A stretch of DNA of 64,000 bases from CAYFWF01 sp964346815 (GCA_964346815.1 CAYFWF010000068.1:62001-126000); one strand, 5' to 3'. Shown: positions 25,757-35,569, counted from the first letter of the stretch. Made by a program: numbers and translations. The notes: generated by a model from the sequence alone, not told the origin.

Positions 25757-26848
25757 ATGAGAAGAACACGTCTTTATCCCGAACATGAAAAATTAGGGGC
25801 AAAGTTTGTGGAATTCTTTGGATGGGAGATGCCCATCGAATACAGCGGTATCGTGGACGAGCATTTATCTGTACGACAAAGGGCCGGTCTTTTTGATGTC
25901 AGCCATATGGGAGAGATCATCATATCTGGCCAACAATCCCTCGATTTTGTCCAATATTTGACCCCGAACAACGCAGCGCGCTTAACTCCAGAGAAAGCCC
26001 AGTATTCAGCGCTGACCACTCCGCAGGGGACATTTATCGATGACCTTCTGGTTTACTGCCTGGACGAGGAGACATATCTCTTGGTCGTCAATGCTGCCAA
26101 TTCGGATAAGGATTATCAATGGATTTTAAGCCATAAGGCAGGATTTGATGTCCAAATAAAGAACCGAAGCGATGATTATACTCAGCTAGCTCTTCAGGGA
26201 CCTGAGGCTTTGGAGATTCTTCAACCTCTGACCGAAATCGTTTTGGAGAACCTGCGAAGTTTTAGCGTCAGCCGAGGGACCGTCGCAGGTGTTGAGGCGC
26301 TTGTTTCTCGGACAGGCTATACCGGGGAAGATGGCTTTGAGGTGTATACGCTTTCCGAAAATCCAGAGAAAATATGGAAGGCCATTATGGAAGAGGGGAA
26401 AGCCTTCGGACTTCTCCCTGTGGGACTGGGAGCCCGGAATACTTTGAGGTTAGAAGCGAAACTCATGCTCTATGGCAATGACATCGATGAAACCACCTCC
26501 GTGATGGAGGCAGATTTGGGATGGCTTGTCAAATTTAAAAAAGGAGATTTCCTGGGTCGGGAGATTCTTCTCAAACAGAAAGAAGAAGGTGTCAGTAGAA
26601 AAATCGTGGGTTTTGAATTGACTGAAAGAGGGATTCCACGGCCGCATTATCCTGTGTTCATCGGGGATGAAAAGGTCTCCGAAGTAAGATCTGGTTCTTA
26701 TTCGCCCTTTCTGAAAAAGAGCATCGGTCTGACATATCTTCCCATCGAATACACGGAAGTAGGAACAGATTTTCAGGTTGGAATTCGAGGAAGACGAGTC
26801 GATGCTAAAGTCGTCCCAACGCCTTTCTATAAAAGAGAAAGCTCTTGA
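25757..26848 (+). CDS. gcvT: glycine cleavage system T protein (aminomethyltransferase)
   Basis: 363 residues, the usual GcvT length. It transfers the C1 unit from the aminomethyl-lipoyl H protein to tetrahydrofolate and releases ammonia. Family features: RRTRLYPEHEKLGAKFVEFFGWEMPIEY at the start, FDVSHMGEI, QYSALTTPQGTFIDDLLVY, SRTGYTGEDGFE, GLGARNTLRLEAKLMLYGNDID and a C-terminal GCV_T barrel. First gene of gcvT-gcvH-gcvPA-gcvPB-glyQ-glyS, divergent from argS with a 108-bp gap. No glycine riboswitch is visible in that gap. Confidence 0.95.
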   Translation: MRRTRLYPEHEKLGAKFVEFFGWEMPIEYSGIVDEHLSVRQRAGLFDVSHMGEIIISGQQSLDFVQYLTPNNAARLTPEKAQYSALTTPQGTFIDDLLVYCLDEETYLLVVNAANSDKDYQWILSHKAGFDVQIKNRSDDYTQLALQGPEALEILQPLTEIVLENLRSFSVSRGTVAGVEALVSRTGYTGEDGFEVYTLSENPEKIWKAIMEEGKAFGLLPVGLGARNTLRLEAKLMLYGNDIDETTSVMEADLGWLVKFKKGDFLGREILLKQKEEGVSRKIVGFELTERGIPRPHYPVFIGDEKVSEVRSGSYSPFLKKSIGLTYLPIEYTEVGTDFQVGIRGRRVDAKVVPTPFYKRESS

Positions 26849-26885
26849 CAGATAGTCAGGATGGAAAAAGATAAGGAGGATTTTC

Positions 26886-27272
26886 ATGTATCCTGATGAT
26901 TTCCACTATAGTAAAGACCATGAATGGCTCAAAGTTGAAGGAGTCAAAGGTACCGTAGGTATCACAGAGTTCGCTCAGAAACAGCTCGGAGATGTTGTCT
27001 ATGTGGAACTGCCCCAACCAGGCGCTGAATTGGAGTTTCATCAGTCGATGGGTGTTATAGAATCGGTGAAAGCCGTTTCTGACGTTTATTCGCCTTTATC
27101 CGGTGAAGTTCTTGAAGTCAATGAAAACCTGGTTGATTCTCCGGAACTCGTGAATGAAGATCCGCACGGGAAAGGCTGGATCGTTCGCATTAAGATTAAG
27201 GATGAGTCGGAAGTTGAGAAGTTGATGTCTGCTTCGGAATACGAAAAGTTTCTAGAGGGACTCGAAGAATAG
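26886..27272 (+). CDS. gcvH: glycine cleavage system H protein
   Basis: 128 residues. Lipoyl carrier that shuttles the aminomethyl intermediate between P, T and L proteins. The lipoylation site is ESVKAVSD (Lys62). Other family elements are HEWLKVEG, VGITEFAQKQLGDVVYVELP and the DPHGKGWIVRIK hairpin. AAGGAGGA sits 5-6 nt before the ATG. Lies 37 bp after gcvT. Confidence 0.96.
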   Translation: MYPDDFHYSKDHEWLKVEGVKGTVGITEFAQKQLGDVVYVELPQPGAELEFHQSMGVIESVKAVSDVYSPLSGEVLEVNENLVDSPELVNEDPHGKGWIVRIKIKDESEVEKLMSASEYEKFLEGLEE

Positions 27273-27307
27273 AGTCCTGGCCAATCTCGACAAAGGATTT
27301 ATAGAAA

Positions 27308-28654
27308 ATGAGCTATACCTCTCTCAGTCAAAAGGACATAAAGGAGATGCTGAGCAAGATCGGCGTTTCCTCTCTCCAGGAGCTCTTTGACTCTATTCCA
27401 AAAGGGTTAATGGTCAAAGAGGGGCTGAATATTCCCGGCCCGCTGTCCGAATCCGAGCTTCTTCAGCATTTTGAAAGCTTAGCTGAAAAGAACTCTTTTC
27501 ATAAATTTTTGTCTTTTCTCGGCGCGGGCGCCTATCCCCATTTGATTCCTTCCGTTGTCGATTATTTGAGCAGTAGGGGAGAATTCATAAGTCCTTACAC
27601 TCCTTATCAGCCTGAAGTCAGTCAAGGAACCCTCCAGATCATTTACGAATTCCAGACGCTCATCTGTCAGCTTACTGGAATGGATAGTGCAAATGCTTCC
27701 CTTTACGATGGTGCCTCTGGGGCAGCAGAGGCTGTTTTAATGGCTCATCGAATCAACTCTAAACCGAAGGTGCTGGTGGCTCAAACGCTCCATCCCCAAT
27801 ACCGTGAAGTTATCGAAACCTACTCGAAGAATTTGGATATCTCTGTGCAGGACATATCTTATTCTACGAATGGAGAAATCGATCTGGAGGATCTGGAGAA
27901 GAAACTTGGGGATGACACATCGTCTGTCGTGGTGCAGTCTCCAAATTTTTTTGGAATCATCGAAAAGCTCAAAGAGATTTCAGATCTGTCCCATGGAAAT
28001 CAGGCCTTATCCATCGCTGTGATCGCTGAACCTCTGTCGCTAGGAATCCTGGAACCACCCGGCCAGTTAGGTATGGATATCGTCACGGGAGAGGGGCAGT
28101 CCTTCGGTCTTCCCCTTAGTTTCGGCGGCCCCTATCTGGGTTTTATGGCCTGTAAAAAGGAATTTATCCGTCAGATCCCCGGACGAATAGCCGGCGCCAC
28201 TCAAGATGTGGAAGGAGAGAGAGGATTCGTTTTGACTCTATCCACCAGAGAACAGCATATTAGGCGGGATAGAGCCACTTCAAACATCTGCACAAATCAG
28301 GCTTGGTGTGCTCTCCGAGCCACCATATTTTTAGAAGCCCTGGGAAAAAAAGGACTCCAGGAGCTTGCTTGGCAAAACCTTCAGAAAGCACACTATGCCT
28401 TGGACCGCCTCACCCAATTGGATGGAGTGCATCTCGAATTTGACGGTGCGGTATTCAATGAATTTGTTCTGCGATTGGAAAAGCCCTGGAGGGGAATTGA
28501 AAGATCTTTGAAAGAGAGAGGGATCATAGGAGGATTAGGCCTGGAGAGCGTGTTTCCTGAACTGGCAAATTGTGCTCTTGTCTGTATTACGGAAGTACAT
28601 AGGAAAGAAGACATGGATAAGCTGGTATCGGGGATGAAAGAGGCAATCCAATGA
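27308..28654 (+). CDS. gcvPA: glycine dehydrogenase (decarboxylating) subunit 1, GcvPA
   Basis: 448 residues, the N-terminal half of P protein in the two-subunit form. Together with GcvPB it decarboxylates glycine and loads H protein. Recognisable elements: SFLGAGAYPHLIPSVVDYL, PYTPYQPEVSQGTLQIIYEFQ, DGASGAAEAVLMA, LPLSFGGPYLGF and REQHIRRDRATSNICTNQ. Its stop overlaps the gcvPB start by 4 bp. The AAGGA box is about 10 nt from the ATG. Confidence 0.95.
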   Translation: MSYTSLSQKDIKEMLSKIGVSSLQELFDSIPKGLMVKEGLNIPGPLSESELLQHFESLAEKNSFHKFLSFLGAGAYPHLIPSVVDYLSSRGEFISPYTPYQPEVSQGTLQIIYEFQTLICQLTGMDSANASLYDGASGAAEAVLMAHRINSKPKVLVAQTLHPQYREVIETYSKNLDISVQDISYSTNGEIDLEDLEKKLGDDTSSVVVQSPNFFGIIEKLKEISDLSHGNQALSIAVIAEPLSLGILEPPGQLGMDIVTGEGQSFGLPLSFGGPYLGFMACKKEFIRQIPGRIAGATQDVEGERGFVLTLSTREQHIRRDRATSNICTNQAWCALRATIFLEALGKKGLQELAWQNLQKAHYALDRLTQLDGVHLEFDGAVFNEFVLRLEKPWRGIERSLKERGIIGGLGLESVFPELANCALVCITEVHRKEDMDKLVSGMKEAIQ

Positions 28655-30120
28655 CAACTCTGCGTGAATCCTTGATATTTGAAATCAGTGACGAAGGGAA
28701 GAGTGGATTTCTTTTGCCAAAGCTCGATGTTCCGGAGAGAAAAGATATCCTCAAGAAAATCCCGCTCAGAGAGGAAATCCAAGATTTTCCTGAGGTTTCT
28801 GAAGTGGAAGTAGTCAGGCACTTCACCCGACTTTCCCAGGCGAACTACTGTATTGATTTGGGCTTTTATCCTCTCGGTTCCTGCACCATGAAATACAATC
28901 CGAAGATCAATGAGAAAATCGCTTCTAAAAAAGTGTTTCTGCTCTCTCATCCTTATTCATCGGAGGAGTGCGTTCAAGGGAATCTGGAAATTTTAAAAAT
29001 CACAGAAGAACTCTTGATGCATATCACAGGTATGGATGCCTTCACCCTTCAGCCTTCTGCTGGAGCCCAAGGTGAGTTGGTCGGCATGATGCTGATTCGC
29101 TCTTGTCTTGAAGAAAGGGGAAATCCAAGAAAGATCGTTCTCATTCCTGACTCCGCCCATGGAACCAATCCTTCCAGTGCCAACCTCTGCGGATACAGTG
29201 TTCGAGAGATAAAGTCGAACGACAAGGGCACCATTGATGTCGATGACCTCGAGAAGAACATGTCTAAGGATGTGGCTGCCCTGATGGTTACCAATCCCAA
29301 CACCTTGGGTGTCTTTGAGTCCCATATAAAAGAGATTTCAGAAATTGTCCATTCTAAGGGCGGTTTTATCTATATGGATGGGGCAAACATGAATGCCCTC
29401 ATCGGGAAGAGCAGGCCCGGCGATATGGATGTGGATGTTATTCACCTCAATCTGCACAAAACATTCTCAACGCCCCATGGAGGCGGGGGGCCGGGAGCCG
29501 GACCCGTAGGAGTTAAAAAAGAATTGGAACCTTACCTTCCTATCCCGATAATTCAGAAAACAGATAGCCGGTACCATCTCCTCTTCGATCGGCCTAAAAG
29601 TATCGGGAGGGTGAGAAGTTTTTATGGAAACTTTTTGGTCGTGGTTAAAGCTCTTGCTTATATTTTATCTCTTGGGCCCGAGGGACTGAAAGAGATCGCA
29701 GAAATAGCCGTTTTAAACTCCAACTATATCCGCAAAAGCCTAGAAAACGATTATTATTTGAAATATGATTCTCCAACCCTCCATGAGTGTGTTTTTTCCG
29801 ATAAACGCCAAAGGACTTATGGGGTACAGAACATCGATATAGCGAAAAGGTTGATTGATTATGGTGTTCATCCCCCTACCATGTCTTTTCCCCTAATTGT
29901 CCAGGGAGCTCTGATGGTGGAGCCGACAGAGACCGAAACCAAAAGAGACCTTGACCGCTTCATCGATGCCATGAAACAGATATCGAGAGAGGCGAAAGAA
30001 AGTCCGGAAATTTTGAAATCTGCTCCCCATACTGCCTATGTAAGGCGTCTGGACGAAACCGCTGCGGCTCGGAACCTAAATCTGCGATGGTTGAGATCGA
30101 ACGACAAAAATAGGGAGTGA
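28651..30120 (+). CDS. gcvPB: glycine dehydrogenase (decarboxylating) subunit 2, GcvPB
   Basis: 489 residues, the PLP-binding half of P protein. The Schiff-base lysine is Lys270 in LNLHKTFSTPHGGGGPG. Other landmarks are DLGFYPLGSCTMKYNPK, PSAGAQGELVGM, PDSAHGTNPSSA and EPTETETKRDLDRF. It starts within the end of gcvPA (ATGA), so both subunits should be made in equal amounts. The L protein (dihydrolipoyl dehydrogenase) is not encoded in the window. Confidence 0.95.
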   Translation: MTTLRESLIFEISDEGKSGFLLPKLDVPERKDILKKIPLREEIQDFPEVSEVEVVRHFTRLSQANYCIDLGFYPLGSCTMKYNPKINEKIASKKVFLLSHPYSSEECVQGNLEILKITEELLMHITGMDAFTLQPSAGAQGELVGMMLIRSCLEERGNPRKIVLIPDSAHGTNPSSANLCGYSVREIKSNDKGTIDVDDLEKNMSKDVAALMVTNPNTLGVFESHIKEISEIVHSKGGFIYMDGANMNALIGKSRPGDMDVDVIHLNLHKTFSTPHGGGGPGAGPVGVKKELEPYLPIPIIQKTDSRYHLLFDRPKSIGRVRSFYGNFLVVVKALAYILSLGPEGLKEIAEIAVLNSNYIRKSLENDYYLKYDSPTLHECVFSDKRQRTYGVQNIDIAKRLIDYGVHPPTMSFPLIVQGALMVEPTETETKRDLDRFIDAMKQISREAKESPEILKSAPHTAYVRRLDETAAARNLNLRWLRSNDKNRE

Positions 30121-30133
30121 AGGTATCGATAAA

Positions 30134-30982
30134 ATGAGCATCCAGAGCCTCATCATGTCTCTCCAGGAGTATTGGGCAGCTCAAGGCTGTTATCTTGCAC
30201 AGCCCTATGATGTGGAGGTCGGAGCTGGAACGATGACCCCTGATACTTTCTTCCGGGTATTGGATGACAAACCTTGGAGGGTCGCTTATGTTCAACCTTC
30301 CCGGAGACCGAATGACGGAAGATACGGAGAAAACCCTCACCGTGTGCAGAAGCATTTCCAATATCAAGTTATCGTAAAACCTGCACCTCCGGATATCCAG
30401 AAAGTTTATATTAACAGTCTGGCCTCTTTGGGAATTGATCTTCATGAACATGATATCCGATTTGATGAGGACGATTGGGAGTCTCCCACCATCGGAGCCT
30501 GGGGAGTCGGATGGCAGGTTCTGCTGGACGGTTTAGAGATCACCCAGTTCACGTATTTCCAACAGGCAGGAGGCATCGATCTTTCGCCGGTGCCTGTAGA
30601 AATTACCTACGGGATCGAACGGTTGGAGATGTTCCTGGAGCGGGAGGATAATGTGTTTGACCTGCAGTGGTCGGATGATGTGACTTACGGTGATTTGAGA
30701 ATCAGGGAAGAAAGAGAATTTTCTGACTATAGTTTCAATCAGGCGGATGTCAGACTCCTCCGCAGCTCTTTCCAGAAGAGTCTCAAAGAGGCACACCGTC
30801 TTGTGGATAAAGGTGTGCTCCTCCCTGCATATGATATGTGTCTGAAGTGTTCTCACCTTTTCAATCTCTTGGATTCAAGAGGTGCCATAAGTGTGACTGA
30901 GAGGACTAAGATGATTTCCCAAATCAGAGTCGAGGTCAATAAAATCTCTCGCAGGTATACCTCTAAGGAGAAACGGGCTTGA
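30134..30982 (+). CDS. glyQ: glycyl-tRNA synthetase alpha subunit
   Basis: 282 residues. Catalytic class II subunit of the two-subunit bacterial GlyRS. Near-canonical start of the domain (LQEYWAAQGCYLAQPYDVEVGAGTMTP), then VQPSRRPNDGRYGENPHR, LGIDLHEHDIRF and EITYGIERLEMFL. Lies 13 bp after gcvPB, joining glycine cleavage and glycine charging in one transcript. Overlaps glyS. Confidence 0.96.
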   Translation: MSIQSLIMSLQEYWAAQGCYLAQPYDVEVGAGTMTPDTFFRVLDDKPWRVAYVQPSRRPNDGRYGENPHRVQKHFQYQVIVKPAPPDIQKVYINSLASLGIDLHEHDIRFDEDDWESPTIGAWGVGWQVLLDGLEITQFTYFQQAGGIDLSPVPVEITYGIERLEMFLEREDNVFDLQWSDDVTYGDLRIREEREFSDYSFNQADVRLLRSSFQKSLKEAHRLVDKGVLLPAYDMCLKCSHLFNLLDSRGAISVTERTKMISQIRVEVNKISRRYTSKEKRA

Positions 30983-33066
30983 CCGAGTTTCTGTTAGAAA
31001 TAAATACTGAAGAAATGCCTCCTTCACACGTGAAAGGAGCCCTTTCGCAGCTCCGGGATTTTTTGTCCGAGGAGCTGATTGCCAACAATTTGGTTGACCA
31101 AAAGGATAGTTGGGGGACTATCATTACCCATGGAACCTGTCGGCGGTTGGTGGTGGTTGGAGATTTTGTCGAAAGACAGCTGGATAGAGAGGAGCAAATC
31201 ATCGGGCCTCCAAAATCTGTTGCCTTTACAGCGGACGGTTCTTCGAAAGCGGCAGCAATAGGATTTGCCAAATCTCAGGGAGTGCCCCTCGATACCCTTG
31301 AGGTCGTGAAGACAAAGAAGGGGGAGTATCTTGGGTTGAAAAAAATAAAAAAAGGAAGACCGACTCAGGATATTCTCGAGCAAATCCTGCCAAAAATCAT
31401 CTCCAGGCTCACTTTTCCAAAGATGATGCGGTGGGGAGACAGCCCGTTCAGGTTTTCCCGCCCCATAAAAAACATTTTATGTCTCTTCAAGGGAAAACCG
31501 CTGTCGTTTTCAATTGCAGGTGTTCCCTCCACTCCTTTTACGTCGGGCCATAAAATCCTCAGTTCGGAGAGATTTGAAGTCCATTCCTTCGCGGAATACA
31601 GAGAAAAATTGAAAAGAAACAGCGTTGTGATCGGACAGGAGGACCGCAGGCGGATGATCCTGAAACAGATAGAGCGAAGACTTTCTCAGTTTCAAGCCGA
31701 GCTCTATATGGATGAACAGCTTCTCGACAAGCTCGTTTACGATGTAGAGCATCCCTATGCCTTTTTGGGTCATTTTCCACAGGAATATCTCAAGCTCCCT
31801 TTGGAAGTTCTCAGCACTGCAATGCGAGAGGGTCAAAATCTGTTTTCAGTTATGAAGAGTAAGAAACAGCTGCCCTATTTTTTAGGCGTAGCCGATTCCC
31901 TTAAGGATTCCAAACAGTTGATTCGGAAGGGAAATGAAAGGGTCCTCAAAGCGCGATTAGAGGATGCAAGATTCTTCTGGGAACAGGATCTCGAAACGGA
32001 TCTCAAAGAAAAAACCGCCAGGCTGGATCGAGTAATTTATCAGGAACATCTCGGCAGCTATCACGACAAAGCTGAAAGATTGAAGAAAATTGTTGGTTAT
32101 TTTTCAGAAAAGCTGGAGGCGGGAGAGGAAAATAAATCGGCTGTCGAAGCCGCAGAATTGTGTAAAGCGGATCTTGTTACGGAAATGGTCAGAGAATTCC
32201 CCTCGCTTCAGGGAAAAATCGGAGGGCTTTATGCCAAGGAAGAAGGATATCCTTCCCAGGTTTGGAGAGCCATCTATGAACACTACCAACCGATCGGCTT
32301 GGATGATTCTCCCCCTTCTTCGGTATCAGGATGCATCCTTTCGGTAGCAGATAAGTTAGATGCAATCGTGGGTGCGGTAGGCAGGGGGATCGAGGTGAGC
32401 GGTTCCAAAGATCCATATGGGCTGCGCCGGAATGCCCAAGGTGTCGCAAAAATTATCCTGGAGAAGAAATTGAGCTTTTCTTTTCCTCGTCTATTGGATA
32501 AAGTCATTAAAACTTATGCGGAAACTCTCGACCGGGATAAAGCCGCTATCAAGACCTATGTGATGCGCTTCTTCTTGAATCGGCTGCAGCATATTTTTGA
32601 GAACAGGGGATTTCGTTATGATCTGGTCAATGCCTCTCTAGGTCCAGGGATTGAAAATATCTATTATGCATTCCTAAGACTGAAAGCTTTGGACCATTTG
32701 AAGAACAGTCCTCAATTCGAACCCATGATTTTGATCGCCAAAAGAGTCAACAACATTCTTCGTGACCAAGGCAGATTTAAGGTCAATGAGGATTTTCTAC
32801 TGGAAAAACCAGAAAGAGAACTCTATACCACATTCTCCATAATCAAGAACAATGTGCTTCCTTTGATTTCTGAGGGGGATTTTGCAAAGGCCCAGAGAAT
32901 GATTTTTCGGATGAGAACGCCTCTGGACAATTTCTTCGATCACGTGCTCGTCATGTCCGATGATAGAAAAATAAGAAAGAACCGGATAGCTCTTCTACAG
33001 GAAATCAGCCAGCTTTTAGGCAGGATTGCAGATTATGCTCAAATTGTTGTTGAGAAACAGAGCTAG
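30979..33066 (+). CDS. glyS: glycyl-tRNA synthetase beta subunit
   Basis: 695 residues. Beta subunit with the B3/B4-like and HD-like N-terminal and middle regions (LLEINTEEMPPSHV start, FPKMMRWGDSPFRFSRPIKNIL, YDKAERLKKIV) and a C-terminal DALR-like anticodon domain (RVNNILRD, FFDHVLVMSDD). The start is TTG overlapping the glyQ stop (TTGA); AAGGAG lies about 9 nt upstream and the protein begins correctly there. Its stop overlaps the convergent PilZ gene by 4 bp. Confidence 0.95.
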   Translation: MTEFLLEINTEEMPPSHVKGALSQLRDFLSEELIANNLVDQKDSWGTIITHGTCRRLVVVGDFVERQLDREEQIIGPPKSVAFTADGSSKAAAIGFAKSQGVPLDTLEVVKTKKGEYLGLKKIKKGRPTQDILEQILPKIISRLTFPKMMRWGDSPFRFSRPIKNILCLFKGKPLSFSIAGVPSTPFTSGHKILSSERFEVHSFAEYREKLKRNSVVIGQEDRRRMILKQIERRLSQFQAELYMDEQLLDKLVYDVEHPYAFLGHFPQEYLKLPLEVLSTAMREGQNLFSVMKSKKQLPYFLGVADSLKDSKQLIRKGNERVLKARLEDARFFWEQDLETDLKEKTARLDRVIYQEHLGSYHDKAERLKKIVGYFSEKLEAGEENKSAVEAAELCKADLVTEMVREFPSLQGKIGGLYAKEEGYPSQVWRAIYEHYQPIGLDDSPPSSVSGCILSVADKLDAIVGAVGRGIEVSGSKDPYGLRRNAQGVAKIILEKKLSFSFPRLLDKVIKTYAETLDRDKAAIKTYVMRFFLNRLQHIFENRGFRYDLVNASLGPGIENIYYAFLRLKALDHLKNSPQFEPMILIAKRVNNILRDQGRFKVNEDFLLEKPERELYTTFSIIKNNVLPLISEGDFAKAQRMIFRMRTPLDNFFDHVLVMSDDRKIRKNRIALLQEISQLLGRIADYAQIVVEKQS

Positions 33067-33506
33067 CCGTCTGTCTCGAATTCATCGGTAGCTGATTGAT
33101 CCCTTTCCGACTGATCGGCAGGTGCAAATTTCTGTTCCAGCGCGATAATTTTGACGAGTGAACCGGGATAATTTTGTCCCTTTCTTTCTCCGTAGGGATG
33201 GAACTGCACTCCTATTTGCTGTTTATAGCCACTTTCTTCAGTGGGTGCGATCCACTTTATCTGCCCTTGAAGCTCTAATGGAATTCTCTCTCCCGGAATA
33301 GATACTTCTAATGTTATTTGGGTATGAATTTTGAGGTCCTCTCTGGTAAGAAACCTGAGTCCACCCCGACTTATATCCAAGACAGGACAAAATTCTTCGT
33401 TAAATGACGGTTTGCTGAGGAGCGGTTTCTTCAGCCAGTAATTGACCGTTGCACCAGGTATGACAAATCTTATACACGTTCTTCTTTCGATGCCCGCGTA
33501 CTCCAT
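33063..33506 (-). CDS. PilZ-domain cyclic-di-GMP-binding protein
   Basis: 147 residues from ATG 33506. PilZ c-di-GMP signature: the RxxxR motif in ERRTCIRF near the start and the D/NxSxxG motif in VLDISRGG about 35 residues later, followed by a beta-barrel (ITLEVSIPGE, GQIKWI, IGVQFHPY). No other domain; acidic C-terminal tail. The start is chosen because AGGAGGT lies about 5 nt upstream; a longer frame to 33584 has no such site. A c-di-GMP-producing GGDEF protein is encoded at 53342. The target process is unknown. Confidence 0.85.
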   Translation of the reverse strand: MEYAGIERRTCIRFVIPGATVNYWLKKPLLSKPSFNEEFCPVLDISRGGLRFLTREDLKIHTQITLEVSIPGERIPLELQGQIKWIAPTEESGYKQQIGVQFHPYGERKGQNYPGSLVKIIALEQKFAPADQSERDQSATDEFETDG

Positions 33507-33556
33507 GAGAACCTCCTCCAGTGCACCGTTTGCTTTAAGAATTTCGGCATCTAAAG

Positions 33557-33584
33557 CATATATTAATTGCGTAAAAAAAGTCAA
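33557..33584 (-). promoter_or_regulatory. sigma70-type promoter for the PilZ gene
   Basis: Minus-strand TTGACT (33579-33584) and TATATG (33557-33562) with a 16-bp spacer, about 50 bp upstream of ATG 33506. Confidence 0.4.
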
Positions 33585-33881
33585 ACATCGTTAACCTGGG
33601 TCATTCATAAAAACGCCCATACTTTTTTTACGCTTCAGACGAGTCGATCTCACCGGATTAGATTGGATCGCATCGGCTCCGTTGTCATCATCATCGCGAG
33701 TGAAGCGGAGAATGCCATGTCGTTTCACTCCTCGGGACGATGGCTTCAGGGGCCATTTCCTCGTCGCTGGAGCACCCGGCCCGACTTGGCCACTTGACCC
33801 GTAAATAATCCAGATTAGTTTAGTCGAAGAAAGAATGAAGGTCTTGATTTTTCTTGTCCGCTTCGGGAGAGCGGATTGCTC
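33585..33881. other. noncoding gap between the PilZ gene and the redox operon end
   Basis: No convincing gene, tRNA or repeat family is seen in this gap. It contains small inverted repeats (GAGTGAA with TTCACTC around 33700-33730; ATGGC with GCCAT near 33740). Near the operon end there is a 6-bp hairpin, TCCGCT with AGCGGA at about 33859-33877, which could mark the 3' end of the leftward 13-gene transcript. No T-run follows it in that direction. Confidence 0.4.
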
Positions 33882-35549
33882 TTAACGGAGGGTGCCTTCG
33901 TAGTGAGCTGTGAGTTGCCTCTTTCTCACGTCTTCCGGTGTATAGGAGGGAAGCAGAACTGGGGCTATTCGATCGGTCTTTATCCTTGACTTCTTGAGTG
34001 CCTGTTCATAATCACTGACGTGTTTGAGGGACAGCTTTCCGGGCTTTACCGATTTGACATATTTCGCTGCATTCAATCCTGCTCTTCGGCCGAAAACATT
34101 GTAGTCAAGAACAGAATTGCCCATCAGTCGGTTGCGGCCATGCACTCCTCCTGATGCCTCCCCAGCCACATAGAGGCCGGGAATATTGGTCTCGCACTTT
34201 GCATTGATCTCTATTCCCCCATTCTGGTAGTGGAGCGAAGGATAGACCAGCATAGGTTCTTCTGTTATGTCTATCCCGTATCGGATAAACTGCCGGTGCA
34301 TGGCAGGAAACTGCTTGTTTATGTATCCCTCGCCCTGAAGCATCTCGATCAACGGTGAGTCGAGCCAGACTCCGACCCGCCCACTCGGGGTTTCGATTCC
34401 GTTTTTCCGCTCGACACACTCCCTTATGATGGCGGAGCTTTCCACATCCCTGGGCTCTCTCGGAAAAACGAAAAGATCTCCGAATTTATTGAGAGGCTGG
34501 CCTCCTGCTCCTCGGATTTTCTCTGTAATCAGGAATCCCGCGATCTGCTCTGGGAATACCGACCCTGTGGGATGGTACTGGACAGAATCCATGTACATCA
34601 GTTTCGCTCCAGCCCGGTACGCTATGACCAGTCCATCGCCGGTCGCACCGTAATGATTGGTGGTATCGAATGATCTGATGTGCAGGCGTCCGTATCCACC
34701 GGTTGCGATGATGGTTGCTTTGGCCTTGACCGTGAAATATTCCTCGGTCTCGAGATTGTAGAGGACTCCGCCGGCACACTGGCCTTTGCTGTCCATGATG
34801 AGCTCTACGATGGGCATGAATTCGAGAGTGGTGATTTTATCGGGATGGTTTCTTACCTCATCCATCAGCGTCCTCAGGATAATGGCCCCTGTATAGTCGC
34901 GGCAGGAATGCATCCTCCTTCGAGACGTTCCTCCTCCATGGAGGACCTGCATGGTTCCGTCCTCGTTTTTATCCCAGACAACGCCCAGTTCTTCCAGCCA
35001 TTTGACGACCTCAGGCCCATCCTCAGTGAGAGCACGAACGAGTTCGGGCTTGTTGTCGAAATGACCGCCGCCCATGGCATCTAGATAGTGACGGGTTGGA
35101 GGATCCTGTGGGGTCACTGCGGCCTGCATTCCTCCTTGGGACATCATAGAATTGGCATCCCCCAGGCGGAGCTTAGTCGAGATGATAGACTTGGCTCCTT
35201 TCTGCATGGCAATGATGGCAGCCGCTGTTCCAGCCCCTCCTCCGCCAATGATCAGGACATCTGTCTCATAATCTGGAACCGATAGATCGAAAAGATCTGG
35301 CGAGATACGGGAATGGGATTCCAGTATGTCTGCGACTTCAGTAGTGATCAGCTCACCTTTATTGGGTCCGATTCTGATTTTCCGTCTCGATTCCGGTTTA
35401 TAATCCGGATGAAACTTATGAAGCACTTCTTCCCTTTCCTCGGCACTCATCGGAGGGAAAACTGGCTTTCCGGATTTGGCAAGTTCGAATCTTTTATTTC
35501 GTGATTGGGCGACTCTGTCGAGTGAAGGTTTCATATATTCTGGATACAT
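33882..35549 (-). CDS. fumarate reductase/succinate dehydrogenase-type flavoprotein subunit
   Basis: 555 residues. FAD-dependent subunit of the fumarate reductase family. Visible are the dinucleotide fold (VLIIGGGGAGTAAAI, about 98-112), SQGGMQAAV, the FAD/substrate segments TSRRRMHSCRDYTG and QYHPTG, HYQNGGIEIN, and the C-terminal FAD motif AGEASGGVHGRNRLMGNS. An N-terminal extension of about 95 residues precedes the FAD domain. GAGGAG precedes the ATG. Last gene of the 13-gene Hdr/Kor/Flx operon, next to an FeS subunit but with no cytochrome b or membrane anchor gene, so a soluble enzyme fed by Hdr/Flx is likely. Direction in vivo (fumarate reduction or succinate oxidation) is not shown by sequence. 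Confidence 0.85.
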   Translation of the reverse strand: MYPEYMKPSLDRVAQSRNKRFELAKSGKPVFPPMSAEEREEVLHKFHPDYKPESRRKIRIGPNKGELITTEVADILESHSRISPDLFDLSVPDYETDVLIIGGGGAGTAAAIIAMQKGAKSIISTKLRLGDANSMMSQGGMQAAVTPQDPPTRHYLDAMGGGHFDNKPELVRALTEDGPEVVKWLEELGVVWDKNEDGTMQVLHGGGTSRRRMHSCRDYTGAIILRTLMDEVRNHPDKITTLEFMPIVELIMDSKGQCAGGVLYNLETEEYFTVKAKATIIATGGYGRLHIRSFDTTNHYGATGDGLVIAYRAGAKLMYMDSVQYHPTGSVFPEQIAGFLITEKIRGAGGQPLNKFGDLFVFPREPRDVESSAIIRECVERKNGIETPSGRVGVWLDSPLIEMLQGEGYINKQFPAMHRQFIRYGIDITEEPMLVYPSLHYQNGGIEINAKCETNIPGLYVAGEASGGVHGRNRLMGNSVLDYNVFGRRAGLNAAKYVKSVKPGKLSLKHVSDYEQALKKSRIKTDRIAPVLLPSYTPEDVRKRQLTAHYEGTLR

Positions 35550-35569
35550 GGGATACTCCTCAAAGAATT

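Noticed and set aside
33585..33881. Possible tRNA or small RNA in the gap
   Set aside because: Only short inverted repeats were found; no T-loop or anticodon-stem pattern and no flanking promoter-terminator pair.
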